Assembly (NCBI GenBank): GCA_003956705.1
Contig: QZCP01000175.1
Span: forward strand, 1 to 64,000
Reading direction: 5' to 3'
Length of the DNA: 64,000 bases
DNA from: Brevipalpus yothersi
Taxonomy: Eukaryota > Arthropoda > Arachnida > Trombidiformes > Tenuipalpidae
Positions 1 through 11,663 of the stretch are shown here, piece after piece. A program made the translations under genes and the position numbers. The notes below the pieces were generated by a model. The model was not told the origin of the DNA, ran no database searches, and saw only the letters and a program-made list of their open reading frames with translations. Each line of letters opens with the position of its first letter. The first letter of the stretch is position 1.

Positions 1-210
1 TATACATGAAACTCCCGAAACCTCAAGTCATGTTGATTGCCTGATCATTTGATGAGTATGCATAGGAGAGCTTATCTGAACGACTCTGTTACTCAGATTG
101 GATAAAATGATAAAATGGTATAAGTGTTTTCGTTTTCCTATCGCAGCAGGCTGATGTCCTCATATCTTAATTAGACAATTCATGAGCTCAATGAGAGGGA
201 AAGCATGAAA
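1..210. repeat. 3' flank duplicon of a type II Sema gene (window edge)
   Basis: No gene. The sequence repeats the downstream flanks of genes C, E and G (about 27190, 47150 and 60494), including the shared phrase GATCATTTGATGAGTATGCA. By inference another type II Sema paralogue ends just upstream of the window. Confidence 0.7.
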
Positions 211-214
211 ATAG

Positions 215-812
215 TGTGAAAGAACTCACCGAGTTCAACACACACTACACTGAAACTAAAGCGAAGATGAGCGTCTAGCTCACTAGGTTTTGGCTCTACA
301 AATCTGCTAGTGACTGATCAATGCTCAAATACCGAATATTGGGGCAAAAGTAGGCAACAAGTGCGTCGAACACAAACTTAAGGCCACAATAAGTTTGATC
401 AAAAATGATGGAAAAAGAGAGAAAGAGGGAAAGAGAGTGCAAAACTCAATGACCAGAGTGGTCAGAATTGGGGCAGAGTGACGTCTCGATCGGCGTGGGA
501 ACAAGTGTTCTAACAGAAGAATGGATCGGACTTATATATTGTTGGGCAGGGAGCCCAGGATATGGAAGCTTAAAACACGGAAGCTAGTTGTCATTGAGTG
601 GTCGAGAACTGTCGTTGCATTTGTGCAACAGATGCAGTAAGAGCGGATGTGGGAACTGAGGTGGCCTCGATAGCGGAAAATTGATGCTCATGTGGACTGG
701 TGAATGGCAATAAGTATGGAAAGATTATCAAAAGTGTTTAAAATGATTGGATAAATGAAAGAAAGAGGCAGATGATTTGGTGCCATTGGGAGGGTTTGCA
801 TTTCTCGCTAAA
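215..812 (+). mobile_element. Solo LTR, copy 1
   Basis: About 600 bp starting TGTGAAAGAAC and ending CGCTAAA, flanked by the 4-bp direct repeat ATAG (211-214 and 813-816). It is homologous along its length to the inverted copy at 48742-49457, which ends in the canonical TG...CA; here the final CA appears mutated to AA. A TATATA-like element lies near 534. No internal coding region is attached, so it is read as a solo LTR. The superfamily is not identifiable from the LTR alone. Confidence 0.75.
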
Positions 813-816
813 ATAG

Positions 817-1340
817 CGAATATTTCATTGACTTTGAGCCCATCATATCCATTTGTCCAAATGATTGATTATTGGAACTTTCATCTATTAAGAAAATAAT
901 GAATTTATAAATTAAAAATGTTTCCTATGAAGAGTTTCAGTCAAGCTTCACTTAGACTTGAATCTAAAACACTACTGATGAGTTCCAGCAGACTACTCAG
1001 GGTTGGTAATGAACTCTTACCCAGTCAGGCTTTTTTTAAAACAGTGGATTGGAAGTTACATCTTTTAGCCCTGAATTCTCGAAAATATTCCCCGTCAGGG
1101 AATAAAGAGAGAGAAGAATCATAATTCAATAAAGCGAATCAGATCTGAATTTTGAGTAATGAATAATGAATACTTCACCATCTGAATGAATTTTGGAAAA
1201 TATCATGGAGAAATTGATTAAACAGGGTCTGATTTATGTCATCGATTATTGTTTATTCCTCAAATTTTCCTTTATCACTCCTAAACTCTCCCTTGAATAA
1301 TTCTTTCCATTGATCTATGGACTTTTGGGAGATAGTAGGA
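817..1340. repeat. Continuation of Sema/Kazal flank duplicon
   Basis: No gene. About 903-1340 aligns by eye with 27711-28070 and 47760-48180 (shared CTTGAATCTAAAACACTAC and AATCATAATTCAATAAA). This is the same flank that the LTR at 215-812 interrupted. Confidence 0.65.
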
Positions 1341-2002
1341 GAAATATGCTACAGAGAGGAAAGCTCTGTGGAGGCAGCTATAGGGAGAGCATTGAGAGAG
1401 CCATGGAGGAAAGAAGTGAGGGAGCTATGGAGGAAGCCGCCATTTAATTCCTCTGTTCCAAAAATCCAAGATGGCAGCCAGAAAAATTTTCCCGCCTCCG
1501 GGCAATCGCTCACTTCGTTCACTCAATTGACGCTACGTCTCGCTCCCCTCAGGAGCTCGGGGGCTGGGCCTAGCAAAACTCCTATTGGCTTAGAATTGAA
1601 GTAAGATTTGAAAACTCATATGACTTAGCTAGCTTCCAACAGTGCTTGAAAATATTGATAAGAACATTGAGTGAGTGACTAATTGCTCCCAAGAATAATC
1701 AGGAAAGTATATATTGTAATGCCTCTGGTTGATTTAGTACGCTTCACTTCTCTCACTGTTGTCTGAAGTTATACTCTGGTATTGATTGAAGTATCATTTG
1801 GTATCAATCTTACTGCTTGTACCTAACTGCTTATACTCTTGTGGTCTTTGACTTAGAATAAGTAAGTTGTATCTATTGTATGTTGATTATTTGTTTATTA
1901 ACACAGCCTTCCTTGTATTTGTTTGTTTTCTTCTTTTACTCTTGTTTGTTTTTATACAAATACTCTCTATGCAATGGATTTTGATTCATCAATTGATTCT
2001 TT
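1341..2002. other. Unique spacer, partly GC-richer
   Basis: No supported gene. The sequence departs from the duplicon here. Around 1440-1570 it is GC-richer, with CGCTCACTTCGTTCACTC-like phrases that resemble 56055-56100. From 1640 to 2000 it is T-rich and could be the 5' flank of the ORF at 2003. Confidence 0.4.
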
Positions 2003-3139
2003 ATGGCCGATATATACTTCCCATCGAGTGTATCTGAGCCCCACGAATCGGATTTCGATACAATGAACACAAATATTGTCCAAGCACAGGTATCTCTGAT
2101 TGGAGCCTCGGAAGCAGCAGAAGGAATGGCTGTTATCATACGTGATCAGATGCTACCCACAGCAAACTTCTCATCTGCTAGAGAGCCAAGCGCCATGTTT
2201 TCTTTCCCTTCTGATTTGATATCACCAAGTGTCAATGATACCGCCCCGGATTTTAACAATGGCTTGGAACCACAAAGATGTTCAACTCCGATTCCTTTGA
2301 TAGACATTGCCAACGATGAAGGAATGGATGTTATTGAAACTAGTGATTCTGAATCTAGTGTCAATCGTGAAAGATATGCCCCTTTAGAGGTCGATGGAGA
2401 GAAAGAGTCAGTTTGTCCCTCATCGAAGTTTGTGAGTAATAGATTGGATCGGAGTGAAATTTTTCGGGTTCGCTTGAATCCATTCAAGTCACAACATATA
2501 GCCTCAGCTACTGCTTCTGATGTAGAGAAAAATGCTTGAATTCGGATCTGTCAACCTTGCAACCAAAATTGTTTTGACAGTGCTACAGAAGGAATGATCC
2601 TCAGTATCGCAGAGATGTACCATTTGGCTGCCAATCTCAAGCGAGCGAAGGAAATGACACCTTATAAGAATGGAGGAGTGAAACTAGAAGGAGAATCCAT
2701 GAAATTATTCTACCGTCCCACTCGTCACAAGCAAGAGGGACTATCGACATTCAATCTACCTTATTCCTCAGTTGCTCAGTTCTGCTCTTTCCTCAGAGCA
2801 ATGCTCGACGACATCGAGGTCTCAAACTTCTACCAGGACGAGGAAGCCAATTGGCTCCACATATTCAGAGTTTGCGCTCGATTCATACAAAAGACCCGTC
2901 CTCAGCGGGATACCAAACCTCTCCAAGAAGATCAATTAAGTCTTCATAGAATTCTCGAGCTCCAATCTAAAATCTTCTATCTGCTCGATTGTGATATGGA
3001 TGATGGAAAGGCTGAGCACTGGGAAAAATTGGCAAATTCATTGCCTACTGATTTCATCAGAAGGCTTGAGACCAAAGATGTGCCAGAAATTGAGGCTAAA
3101 ATTGAGAATGTGATCGCAAAGTTCATGACAAATGAATGA
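2003..3139 (+). CDS. Unidentified ORF, 378 codons with one in-frame TGA
   Basis: Two reading frames usually split as 178 and 181 aa (2003-2539 and 2594-3139) lie in the same phase. Only the TGA at 2537-2539 separates them, and the 17 codons between are open and encode a Cys-containing linker (ICQPCNQNC). The N-terminal half is Ser/Asp/Pro-rich and likely disordered. The C-terminal half is helical and rich in Leu/Phe/Glu with no membrane segment or signal peptide. An AATAAA signal follows 40 bases after the final stop, which supports a real transcript ending here. I do not recognise the family. Options are a host gene hit by a nonsense mutation, an ancient retroelement gag, or genuine stop readthrough. 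No SECIS-like structure was assessed. Confidence 0.5.
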
Positions 3140-3178
3140 ATCTACCATTATCTTGTATAAACAAATGATTTTAATATC

Positions 3179-3184
3179 AATAAA
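3179..3184 (+). terminator. Poly(A) signal AATAAA
   Basis: AATAAA lies 40 bases past the stop at 3139, appropriately placed for the ORF at 2003-3139. Confidence 0.5.
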
Positions 3185-3216
3185 AGTTTTGAGCATGAAA
3201 TGTATTTTTCCTGTCT

Positions 3217-3640
3217 CTATTCACTCATAATATAATCACGAACATCCATCAAAATATATCCAAGCATGTTGAAACCTTGACTATACATGGGAATCACCAC
3301 ATTCAATTCAGGTAGAGTTCCATTGCCATAGGAAGAATCATCAGGATTGGCATATATCAGTCAGTAGCAGGAGCTTGTTCTTCAGAGTCTTGTCTTGTGT
3401 GAATTTCAGATAGAGCTCTCTCCACAAAATTCGGAAGTGTGATTGTCGCCACCTTTTTTCATCTTGATTGATGATGGAATCTGCAAACTTCTTCACGAGA
3501 TGTATTGTGTTCGTCATGAGGATAACACCAGCCATTCTCGCATCACCCGCTAGCCTAGCTTAATGATAGGGTGGATAGTGATCGAAAGTTGGAGAGGTTT
3601 TCCCATATTCGTTTATTCCAGCAGGGTACAAGTTGCATAA
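3217..3640 (-). pseudogene. Unidentified broken minus-strand ORF
   Basis: The minus strand reads as protein-like sequence in pieces: a segment from about 3640 (containing AGINEYGK and FDHYPPY), an in-frame stop, an open stretch at 3341-3535 (64 codons after an ATG), and after a frame change a further piece ending at the stop at 3217. At least one stop and one frameshift separate the pieces, so it is probably a relic. It is convergent with the 2003-3139 ORF. Composition is aromatic and Asn-rich, with no motif I can assign. It could be a dead host gene, transposon or old viral insertion. Confidence 0.35.
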
Positions 3641-5103
3641 AAAGAATAGTCGGCCACAGCTGGGAATGATCTAAATGTTCGATCAAAAAGTGTGATTATC
3701 GAAATAATCCATCAGAAATCATGAATGGAGCGTAAAAGAATGCCCTCTCCACTCTGACCCCTTACTCAATTGCAGTAGTCTTCGAATTTGATACAGGAGC
3801 AATTAGAACGAAATAAAGGAAGAGAGAGAATGAGGATTCATTTCAAAAATCAAACCAGGAGAGACAACCTATCATAAACTATGAGAAGATTAGTGATCCC
3901 GCCTAGGAAATTGATTCCATAGTAGAGACTCCAGCAGCACATCAGCAGCATCAAGTGATATTCTGATTCGCCAACAGAATGACATGATACTGAATCTCAT
4001 TTCAAGTCATTTTTCCTAGAAATACATCGGAACATCTCTTCATTTGTATATTTCCTAAATGTCATGCTCTGTTCTCGGGATTAGCTCAATTTTCTTGAAT
4101 CTTAATCAATAATATTCAAGAGCACCATAAATGTAGCCTCATTATTTTTTAGCTTCACAAAACATCAGTGGGAATGAGGTTAATCCTTACTTTTAGATTT
4201 TTGGGTGATACATTGGCGTCTTTCTTGCTTGATAGTGATTGTAATTGGTGGCCAAATCGAGGATCAATCGAAGAAGAACAAAGAGAACACTATATTACAC
4301 TTAAAACTGTCCATTATCAATTTTCAAAACATTTCAAATCACAACGATTTTTCCACTACATTGAACTGTTGTTGACGGTCCATATGGAACACATTTTCAA
4401 GAGATGCAACTACAAGCAAGATGAAGGTCCAGCATCACTTGTTTTCGGCACAAAAATTATTGTTCCCATTCCATAACAAAGTTGATCACATAAAATTCTA
4501 TTATATTACACAGACAAGTTGATAGTTCATGGAGGAAGAGGAATAAGAAGCAATGATTTTCCATCATTAGATGGTTGAGGAAGATTTTCAAGTGTTGAAA
4601 TTCTTCTTCTTTCGAGTATTGAAGATGCGTGAACACCAATGAAAAGAATTCTATTCTTCATCCTAGTCTCGGAATGAATTCTCTTCATCTTTCTTATCAA
4701 TCGATTACTTTCTCAAATTATCATCTTACTCCATGAAGAAGAGAGCCATATTCTCATATTCAAATTCGTCAACTATTTTTTTGAGTGCAATTTTAGCTTA
4801 TCAATCTTGCTTTGATTGAGATGATAATAAAATTGTAAGGCTAGAAAGAGGTTAGGACTCGAGCATCAATATAATTTGGGGAGAAAATTTTTTTCATCTG
4901 TGGAACGAGGATCATGTTATCCTCTCTTGATGGGAAAAGTCTTGGTTTGATAATTTACCAAACACAGTTTATCTTTTCTCTTGTTATCCCGCATTAATTG
5001 TATCGGGTATTTGGTAGTTTCGTGATCATGCCGTTGCTGCCACTATTTATAGAATGATTAAAAAATTATTTAGACAAAATAAAACATACCTTCAATCGAT
5101 TGC
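3641..5103. other. Spacer, no supported gene
   Basis: A 102-codon + strand ORF (4168-4476) and smaller ones exist but show no motif, upstream signal or duplicate support. I see nothing else I can name. Confidence 0.4.
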
Positions 5104-5753
5104 TTACCCTAAAAATTCCGTAATGTGTTTCCAGAATGCACTCTCCCAAAGATGTTTTTCTGCAGAATCAGATAGTCCAGTAAAGGTGTGAACCAATTTT
5201 TCCTGATTCTCGAGATAGATAGCCTCTTTCAGGTTCGATTCCGAATAGCCCCAATAGCTGAACATTTGCCACACTGGTGAATAGTTTAGTTGTCTGCTGA
5301 ATTCGTCAAAGGATTCAGTGGGTTTTCCGTCCCAAATTCCAAGATCTACTTTACCATCAATCATTTTTATCAATGTTATGTTCGTGGTGAATGGTTCGAG
5401 GTGTATGATCTGGTTCTTCTCCTCGACCAGGATTACGATGCCAAATTTTCGTCGAGACAATCTGACAACTGGTAACAGCAGGTTCGCTAACTTCTTAACC
5501 GCATCTGTTTGACTAGTTGAATCTGCTTATTCAGTTCGAGTTCCAAAATCAGAAGCAGAAAGTTTTCCATAAACTTGCTGGAACTTGGCTTCACTCGATC
5601 TTCCAAGGCTTCAATATAAGGCCAATCTCTTCATCTCCGATCTTGAAAGGAGTACCATCTTTCTCGAAGGAAACAGTATTCAACAGTCCATTAGCACCGT
5701 CGAGGAAATCTTGCTGGAGCGTGTCGATAGTCGGTTTTTTTAGAATCACCTAA
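5104..5753 (-). pseudogene. Unidentified minus-strand coding remnant
   Basis: A 118-codon open frame (5460 to 5104) ends at TAG and has globular composition (IVILVEEKNQIIHLEPF, PVWQMFSYWGYSESNLKEAI). Upstream on the same strand, another frame (about 5753-5600) is also protein-like (TLQQDFLDGANGLLNTVSF) before a TGA, and the frame that joins the main ORF has an in-frame stop between. This fits either a two-exon gene whose intron I cannot place or a decayed gene. Family not recognised. Confidence 0.35.
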
Positions 5754-7479
5754 AAAGGTCTCCGATACGCCGTGTCCGGATTTGGGTATAGGCTGCATGG
5801 GTTAGGGTTACGATTCTTCCCATGAACAAAACTGAAGATCAAAAAGAACATGACAAAAAATACATTTTGGATGTATTCTTGTCGATGTAAGGTTTTAACA
5901 GAAAGAATTAAGACTGTAGAGATCTAGGTTAAGAATGAGGACTGGTATTGAAACTTCGAATGATTATGTTTTCATTCTGCATCCTCAATTTAAACCAGAA
6001 GCCAGGGAGCATCAAAGCTTACTCGCACTCAATGTCTCCCACTTAACTAAGTATTTTATTCGATGAATAATCTCAGGAAAAAATAGGAATCATCTCTTAT
6101 GAATATTGATAAGAATTGAAGCTTATTCAGGTAGCTAGCTGAAAGCAGGTCACAGTGGGTGACGTTGGCTCATTGTTAGAAGCTGATACCTGGATACTTC
6201 TAGTATCTCCACAACTAGCCTCTGAGATCAACCGGAATAATGAAAGATAATGCCAAAATTTGGGCGAGCGTTGCCATTCGCACTCTTGAGCAGTTCAACC
6301 CACAGTTAATAGTCAAAAGGCAGCATGGATATACAGGTTGTATGTAGGTTGAAATTAGTATTTCTCGATATCTCAAGAAGTTCCCTGAATAGAGTGATGA
6401 AACTCGATGATTATTTACAACTCATCATTCGCAATAAATCATGTGAGTTTGGTCCTGAGGTAAAGCTTTTTTTGACTTTCACCTAGTATGGGTGGTAAAA
6501 AATGACTTTTCTATGATATCTCAGAATGCTCCCTGATTAAAAAGATAAGACTTCACACACATCATACTTACTTGTTGTTCACTATAATGTGCAAGTTTGG
6601 TTTGGAGGTAGAGCCTTTTTTCAGAGATGTGGCATTTCCGAGCTTGAGTGGTTCGCCCATTCTCATCATATCAAGGAGATAATTTATTTGGTGTTGAGTA
6701 CCTTCATGAGATAGGACTAACATTGACCTCCTGGAAGAACTCAATTTCAGTGAGATCGGAAGAAGTTGAGCTTCTCGAGGGCCAAACAAGGCTTAAAAAT
6801 ATTGGCACTTATATCTCTCAGTAAGTAAGAGATAGAGACTTGAAAACATCACCATCGCGCTTCTCATTGAAGAATAGATAAGAAAGAATAAGATTCAGAT
6901 CATTCCCAGCTGGGGCCGAGAACAGCCATTTTTGGCTACTGTTCTTTGAACTCAAAATTTCCTCTGTGGAGGTTTGATAAATGCACGTAACTAGAGAAGT
7001 TGTATAGATCGCTGAGTCTTATCTGGAGGATCTCTCACTGGCCAGAACTCCTGGTAATGATCTTGTGTAACAATTCGAGACCGGAATATTGCCGATAATT
7101 GTATCAAACACTTCAGTTAAAAAACTTTATTGTTGAAGTTTACTATACTAACACCCCTGTGTTGAGGTTGCACAGATAGATAAAGGAGAGAGACAATTTC
7201 TAATAAAGAGAGTTGGACCACTTTTTGGTCAAACTTGAGTAAGTCAAAGATTAGCTTAGACAAAGATCAAGAAATTCAAGAGTTGTAGTTATGAGTTGTC
7301 ATCAATCGCTATCAATCGCAATGATGCATGACAGTGTTGCTCCTCATATACCCAGACGAGTAGAAGTGGGCATCAGCACATAATGACACTACGCCACCAT
7401 GCGTTGAGACTCTTGGCGCTTAGTACAACCATAGATATGTGACTCCCACACTTCCAATAAATTGAATAGCTCACTTATC
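5754..7479. other. Spacer with diverged direct repeats
   Basis: No supported gene. Around 6380-6640 two diverged copies of a 150-170 bp unit lie head-to-tail (shared GAGTTTGGTCCTGAGGTA / CAAGTTTGGTTTGGAGGTA region). The phrase TCAGATCATTCCCAGCTG at about 6895 recurs near 3660 on the opposite strand. Confidence 0.35.
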
Positions 7480-8018
7480 ATTCTAATTTGAAGCTATACT
7501 GTCATTTATAATGATCTGATCATATTCTCAATGACGATGAAGAAAACTGCCCTACAGACTATCAGCATCAGTCCATGAACTTCAATCGGGATCCTGCACA
7601 CCAAACTACTCTATAAATTGTGTAACAGAGCTGATATTTTCCCTCATCTCCACTTATCTATTCTATGAATGGAGTGAAGGAGAGCTCATTATTTGATAGT
7701 GTTCATTCGGAATCAGAAACTAGAGTTCATCAAGATGCAGAAAGACATGCAATCCGAGCACCCTAGGACTTTGATAGAAAGGAAAATGAAGCTGATGCCA
7801 ATCATCGGTTGACCGTTGGAGAGTCTTCAATGGACTTGAATTTCGAATGAATGCACTTCAGCGATTGAGGCAGGCGACTGGTAAGAGAGATATTTTCCTA
7901 CGAATATTGTTGTTTTGTTTACAATCGTTGGGATATTTCAAGATAATTGTTATGAAGGTTTATACCATTTTTTCAGAATATATGCGATGCATGATTTTGA
8001 ATACATAGGACTTCTTCC
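7480..8018 (+). promoter_or_regulatory. 5' flank duplicon of Sema gene A
   Basis: This block recurs upstream of the other Sema genes (about 11950, 24590, 44570, 51290 and 55670). The last 110 bp before the start codon (TTGTTTACAAT...GGGATATTTCAA...) are the most conserved and end in a short upstream ORF. The conservation suggests promoter/leader function but may simply reflect duplication. Confidence 0.5.
7982..8008 (+). promoter_or_regulatory. Upstream ORF (8 codons plus stop) before gene A
   Basis: ATG at 7982 opens MRCMILNT followed by TAG, ending exactly 10 bases before the main ATG at 8019. The same mini-ORF with the same 10-base gap occurs before genes E (45081-45107) and G (58420-58440). 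Confidence 0.4.
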
Positions 8019-9701
8019 ATGCTCGGCTTGATCTTGCTCGAGATCGTTATCTTTGGCAGTTCTCAAATATCCTATTGTTATAATGAAAACGGGATCGTGA
8101 AAATTAATGATGTTCGAGCTAGGATTGATCATATCTTTGAGATATCTCCCAAAAAAACCAGAATATATTATGTTGGGAATGTGTCTTTGGTTTTTGAAGC
8201 AAACTTGACAGATTCATTAGGATACCGGACGATTTTTCTCAGACCTTTCAATGGCTGGGCACTGTATTTTAAAGGAAACTATTATCACATTGTGATGCCT
8301 GGTGGAGGTAAAGTCACTGAAGAGAAAGATTCAAATATTCATTTCGGACCAATGAGCAACAAGGGATTTTGGGCTTATAAGTTGAAGTCTGGGAGAGGAT
8401 TAGGTAACTTCACCTTGCGAGCTATTGAGATACAAGAAATCAGCATATCAGAGTTCAACAATTTGACTATTCTTGATATGCCGATACCGAAAACTCAATA
8501 TTGGTCTATTGGTAGAATCTTCAAATGGAACGGCGAATTTTTTTTATGCGCATATTCACAAGGATCAATCATATTGGTTATTCGTCTCAAAAGTTTGCCT
8601 AAAAAGATTGACATTAAAGGGACATACATTTCAAGTTTCTTCATTGATGGGGAAGGGGCGTCCAGCTTCCTACCATCATATCCCGATCCCATCTTGTATT
8701 TTTATCGGAAAGGTGGGAGGGAACGTGAACTCTGTTCGATAAGATTGAAAGATGCTCTGAGAATATCAGATGAAGGCATTGAAAAATGTCGCAATGAGAA
8801 AAAATATTCATCCTTTTTCTTTAATCTTGAGCCGTTCATCTACAATCGATCTCGTGTATCATGGGCTGATGGAAAAAAATGTGAGGAAGTGATTCCTCTT
8901 TTCTACTTCAATGAATCCATCTCTTGCTTCGATATGATTTGGCAACAAAAAACGCTGATGACTTATTTTGTTGGTTTAAACTTCAACGTCAAAATTTTGA
9001 CTTATTACAAGGATGATGAAGATTTTCGATGTGATCTTGGTAAAGAAGATGGAAAGACTTGTAGGCCTGAGAAAATCCAACCAATCCAGGAACGAATAGT
9101 TTCAAGCTATTGGAACTTCGATAATTTCACTCTGATTCGTTGGACTGAGAGTGGCCAAAGGAAACAGTTTAGGCTCCTCGATTGTGAATATTTTTCATCA
9201 TGTTCTCTTTGTTTACTGTATGGAGCTTTCGATTGCGGATGGAATTCTTCGAGTTGTATCAAGAAGAGAAAAAGTTATGAAGGAACTCAAATTCAATGCT
9301 ATCCTAATGTAACGGCTGTAGCTCAGAGTGTAGGACTATTAACCAATGAATTTGAAGTCAAAATCAGTTTGCCCCACAAATTGAATATGAAAACTAAAGA
9401 GAGTGCTTCGGTTACAGTTGAAGGTGGAGAAACTTTTACTGTTGAATACTTGGATGATTATTACTTGTTCCATACAAAAGAAGCCAATTTCAAAAATCCG
9501 AGGATCAAGATTAAGCGTGGATCATATGTTATGGTCAATTCTTTTACTGTTCAGTTGGAGCCAGATAGTTTAATGCATGATTTTATCTTGGTATTGATTT
9601 TGTCTATTGTCGCGATCATTGTGATCATTCTAACTACTTTCTATTTCTATGCTATCCGCCATAAAAGTAGTGAAGATGATGAGCCTGTTTCCATAATTTG
9701 A
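8019..9701 (+). CDS. Plexin-like Sema/PSI/IPT type I membrane protein, gene A
   Basis: 560 codons, uninterrupted and intronless. Signal peptide at residues 1-22 (MLGLILLEIVIFGSS) matches the conserved start of all paralogues, which fixes the ATG. Residues about 25-385 are beta-rich with many NxT/S sites and repeated paralogue-conserved motifs (YYVGNVSLVFEANLT, FLPSYPDPILYFYR, FDNFTLIRW), which I read as a shortened Sema-type propeller. A PSI module follows at about 388-435 (DCEYFSSCSLC...DCGWNSSSC), then an IPT-like segment to about 515, one TM helix (about 520-545) and a 16-residue acidic tail SSEDDEPVSII (type I cassette). The protein is inferred to act as a cell-surface receptor or adhesion protein; the ligand is unknown. 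True plexins are much longer and have a cytoplasmic GAP domain, absent here. Confidence 0.85.
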   Translation: MLGLILLEIVIFGSSQISYCYNENGIVKINDVRARIDHIFEISPKKTRIYYVGNVSLVFEANLTDSLGYRTIFLRPFNGWALYFKGNYYHIVMPGGGKVTEEKDSNIHFGPMSNKGFWAYKLKSGRGLGNFTLRAIEIQEISISEFNNLTILDMPIPKTQYWSIGRIFKWNGEFFLCAYSQGSIILVIRLKSLPKKIDIKGTYISSFFIDGEGASSFLPSYPDPILYFYRKGGRERELCSIRLKDALRISDEGIEKCRNEKKYSSFFFNLEPFIYNRSRVSWADGKKCEEVIPLFYFNESISCFDMIWQQKTLMTYFVGLNFNVKILTYYKDDEDFRCDLGKEDGKTCRPEKIQPIQERIVSSYWNFDNFTLIRWTESGQRKQFRLLDCEYFSSCSLCLLYGAFDCGWNSSSCIKKRKSYEGTQIQCYPNVTAVAQSVGLLTNEFEVKISLPHKLNMKTKESASVTVEGGETFTVEYLDDYYLFHTKEANFKNPRIKIKRGSYVMVNSFTVQLEPDSLMHDFILVLILSIVAIIVIILTTFYFYAIRHKSSEDDEPVSII

Positions 9702-9813
9702 TAGTAATTCATCTCATAATGCAGCTCATGATGCAAAAATTCATTAAGCTATCTGATTATGGTGCACCTCTCCTTTCCTCATACAATTAACTTTTCTTAT
9801 ACATGTACATTTG

Positions 9814-9819
9814 AATAAA
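9814..9819 (+). terminator. Poly(A) signal of gene A
   Basis: AATAAA starts 113 bases after the stop codon. The same spacing is kept behind genes B and F, which supports a short unspliced 3' UTR. Confidence 0.65.
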
Positions 9820-10701
9820 CCTTCTATGGTAACCAAACTGCAAAGGAAGGCTTGCTAAACAGTTGAACCTTGATGATTGAACTTTCTGAAGAGAATGAGT
9901 AACGAATTTCACACCTCTTAGAGCATCTCAGGTTTTTTCTGAGGAACAGAACTGTCCTCACGTATGATATTTCCCTTCTTGGGATTACTATCTTAAACAG
10001 ATACCGGTTGTTGAATTCTTCCCATAAGAATGTTTTCATCAATTTCTACTATGTTGAAACCAAATTGCTCGCATCATTGAGTAATCACAAGAAGAATCTG
10101 AGTCTTCTATGGTTTCATTCATGGTGTCTTGGTTTTACGTTAGTTCAAATTATTCATAAAAGTACACGATAACTTTTTTCAAACAGATATGCGGATAACA
10201 TGATTTTGTAACACTCATGCATTCCACGCCTACTAATCTGTGGTTTGAAGCTAACCCAAATGATTCATGAAAGTCTCCAATAATCCTTTCCAAACCAGTG
10301 GACGTGCAACATACTTTGATGACCCTCAAAGACACTCAAATCGTTAAAAGAGAGCTCATCTGATCAACTGGGCTCTTCAATTAATCCTTCAGCTTTCATC
10401 ATGTGAAGTGATCGATTTCAATTGGACTACTGAATTATTCGTCAACTGTCTTGAGTATAGCATTCTCTACCCAACAAACTATCTGAGGGAAGCAAGAGTC
10501 CGAGTCGAGTATATAGAGACAAGTTCATCGCTTCAATGCGATTGTGTAGATCCAGCCAAGTAACGATTTTGTGCATCCACAAAGTATCTGGTTTAGTTGA
10601 AGTTCACCAGTTCACAACTCCAATTTCAGATGGGATCTACTACTCTAGATGAGATACAAATGCATGATATCTCATCTCAGGTCCAATGAGTAAATGATCC
10701 A
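9820..10701. repeat. Type I 3' flank duplicon
   Basis: No gene. The sequence is repeated behind gene F (53700-54400), behind the relic at 49458-49572 (49740-50300), and partly at 14400-14518 and 22590-22790 (shared TGATTGAACTTTCTGA and AAGAATCTGAGTCTTCTATGG). Confidence 0.65.
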
Positions 10702-11005
10702 TCTACAATCAATCTCGAGTATCATGGGCTGATGGAAAAAAATGTGAGGAGGTGATTCCTCTTTTCCATTTCAATGAATCCATTTCTTGTTCCAATATGA
10801 GATTCCTGCAAAAAAACGTTGGCAACTTACTCTATCGTTTTAGACTTCAACGCCAAGATCTTGGGTTTTTCGAAGATAATGACGATGCTCAATGTGAAGA
10901 AGTAATCTTGGTAAAGAAAATGGAGAGAGTTGTAGGTTTGAGAAAATTCAACCAATCCAGGAAGAAATAGTTTCAACCTATTGGAATTTCGATATTTTCA
11001 CTCTC
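10702..11005 (+). pseudogene. Sema relic, mid-propeller fragment
   Basis: This matches the part of gene A corresponding to about 8840-9140 (CTCGAGTATCATGGGCTGATG, then GAATTCCTCTTTTCCATTTCAA-like and CCAATCCAGGAAGAAATAG). Frame is lost by several indels and both ends of the gene are missing. Confidence 0.75.
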
Positions 11006-11661
11006 TCACTCCATGCATTAGCACGGTTTGGTTTCCACTGAAATTCATCTTCGGTCAATCAATGGCCTCAAATCTGTTCAATCCGTGTCACTCTGCTCCT
11101 TTGAAGCCACCCCGTTCACCTATTTCCGAACTATTATATTGTTCAACATAGAGAAACCTTCACCTTTTCTCTCGTCCACTACACTACTGAAACTCTGTCC
11201 AATTATATACTCATTTTTACACTCTTCGGTGGACATCTTTTCGTATATCGAGTGACTAGTCACTAATAGTGACACCATTACCATCTTGCCCCTTAGGCTC
11301 AAGAGCCTGATAGCCGTCCACTCGCACGGATAGGTTAACGAAGGGAATCCGTTGAATTCCAAGTGTTCCAATTCCATCCACCAGTTAGAGCCTGAATTTG
11401 ACAATTTTACCACAAACTATTCATGTGAAGCATGAATGTGTGCTAAAAAAATCATCAAATGATTTTGTATTTGCGATGTCAACGTGGGCATTAGGCTTGG
11501 GACCATAGGAGTGTGTTGCTCAATGATTTCCACTTTTTCTTCCGATTAGTTTAGAATGAATTATACGATCGATGAATTTATTTTTCGGTTGAATTTGAGC
11601 TCGAGATTTTTTCCAGCAATTTGATTACCTTATTTATCCCTCTAATTGATAGCCACACTAT
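11006..11661. other. Spacer between Sema relic and MITE
   Basis: No supported gene. 11006-11400 is not obviously shared with the other duplicons and may be an insertion. From about 11478 the upstream duplicon of the Sema genes resumes (compare 44420-44480). Confidence 0.4.
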
Positions 11662-11663
11662 TA

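Noticed and set aside
4168..4476. 102-codon + strand ORF
   Set aside because: No domain, signal or duplicate support; too short to trust in AT-rich DNA.
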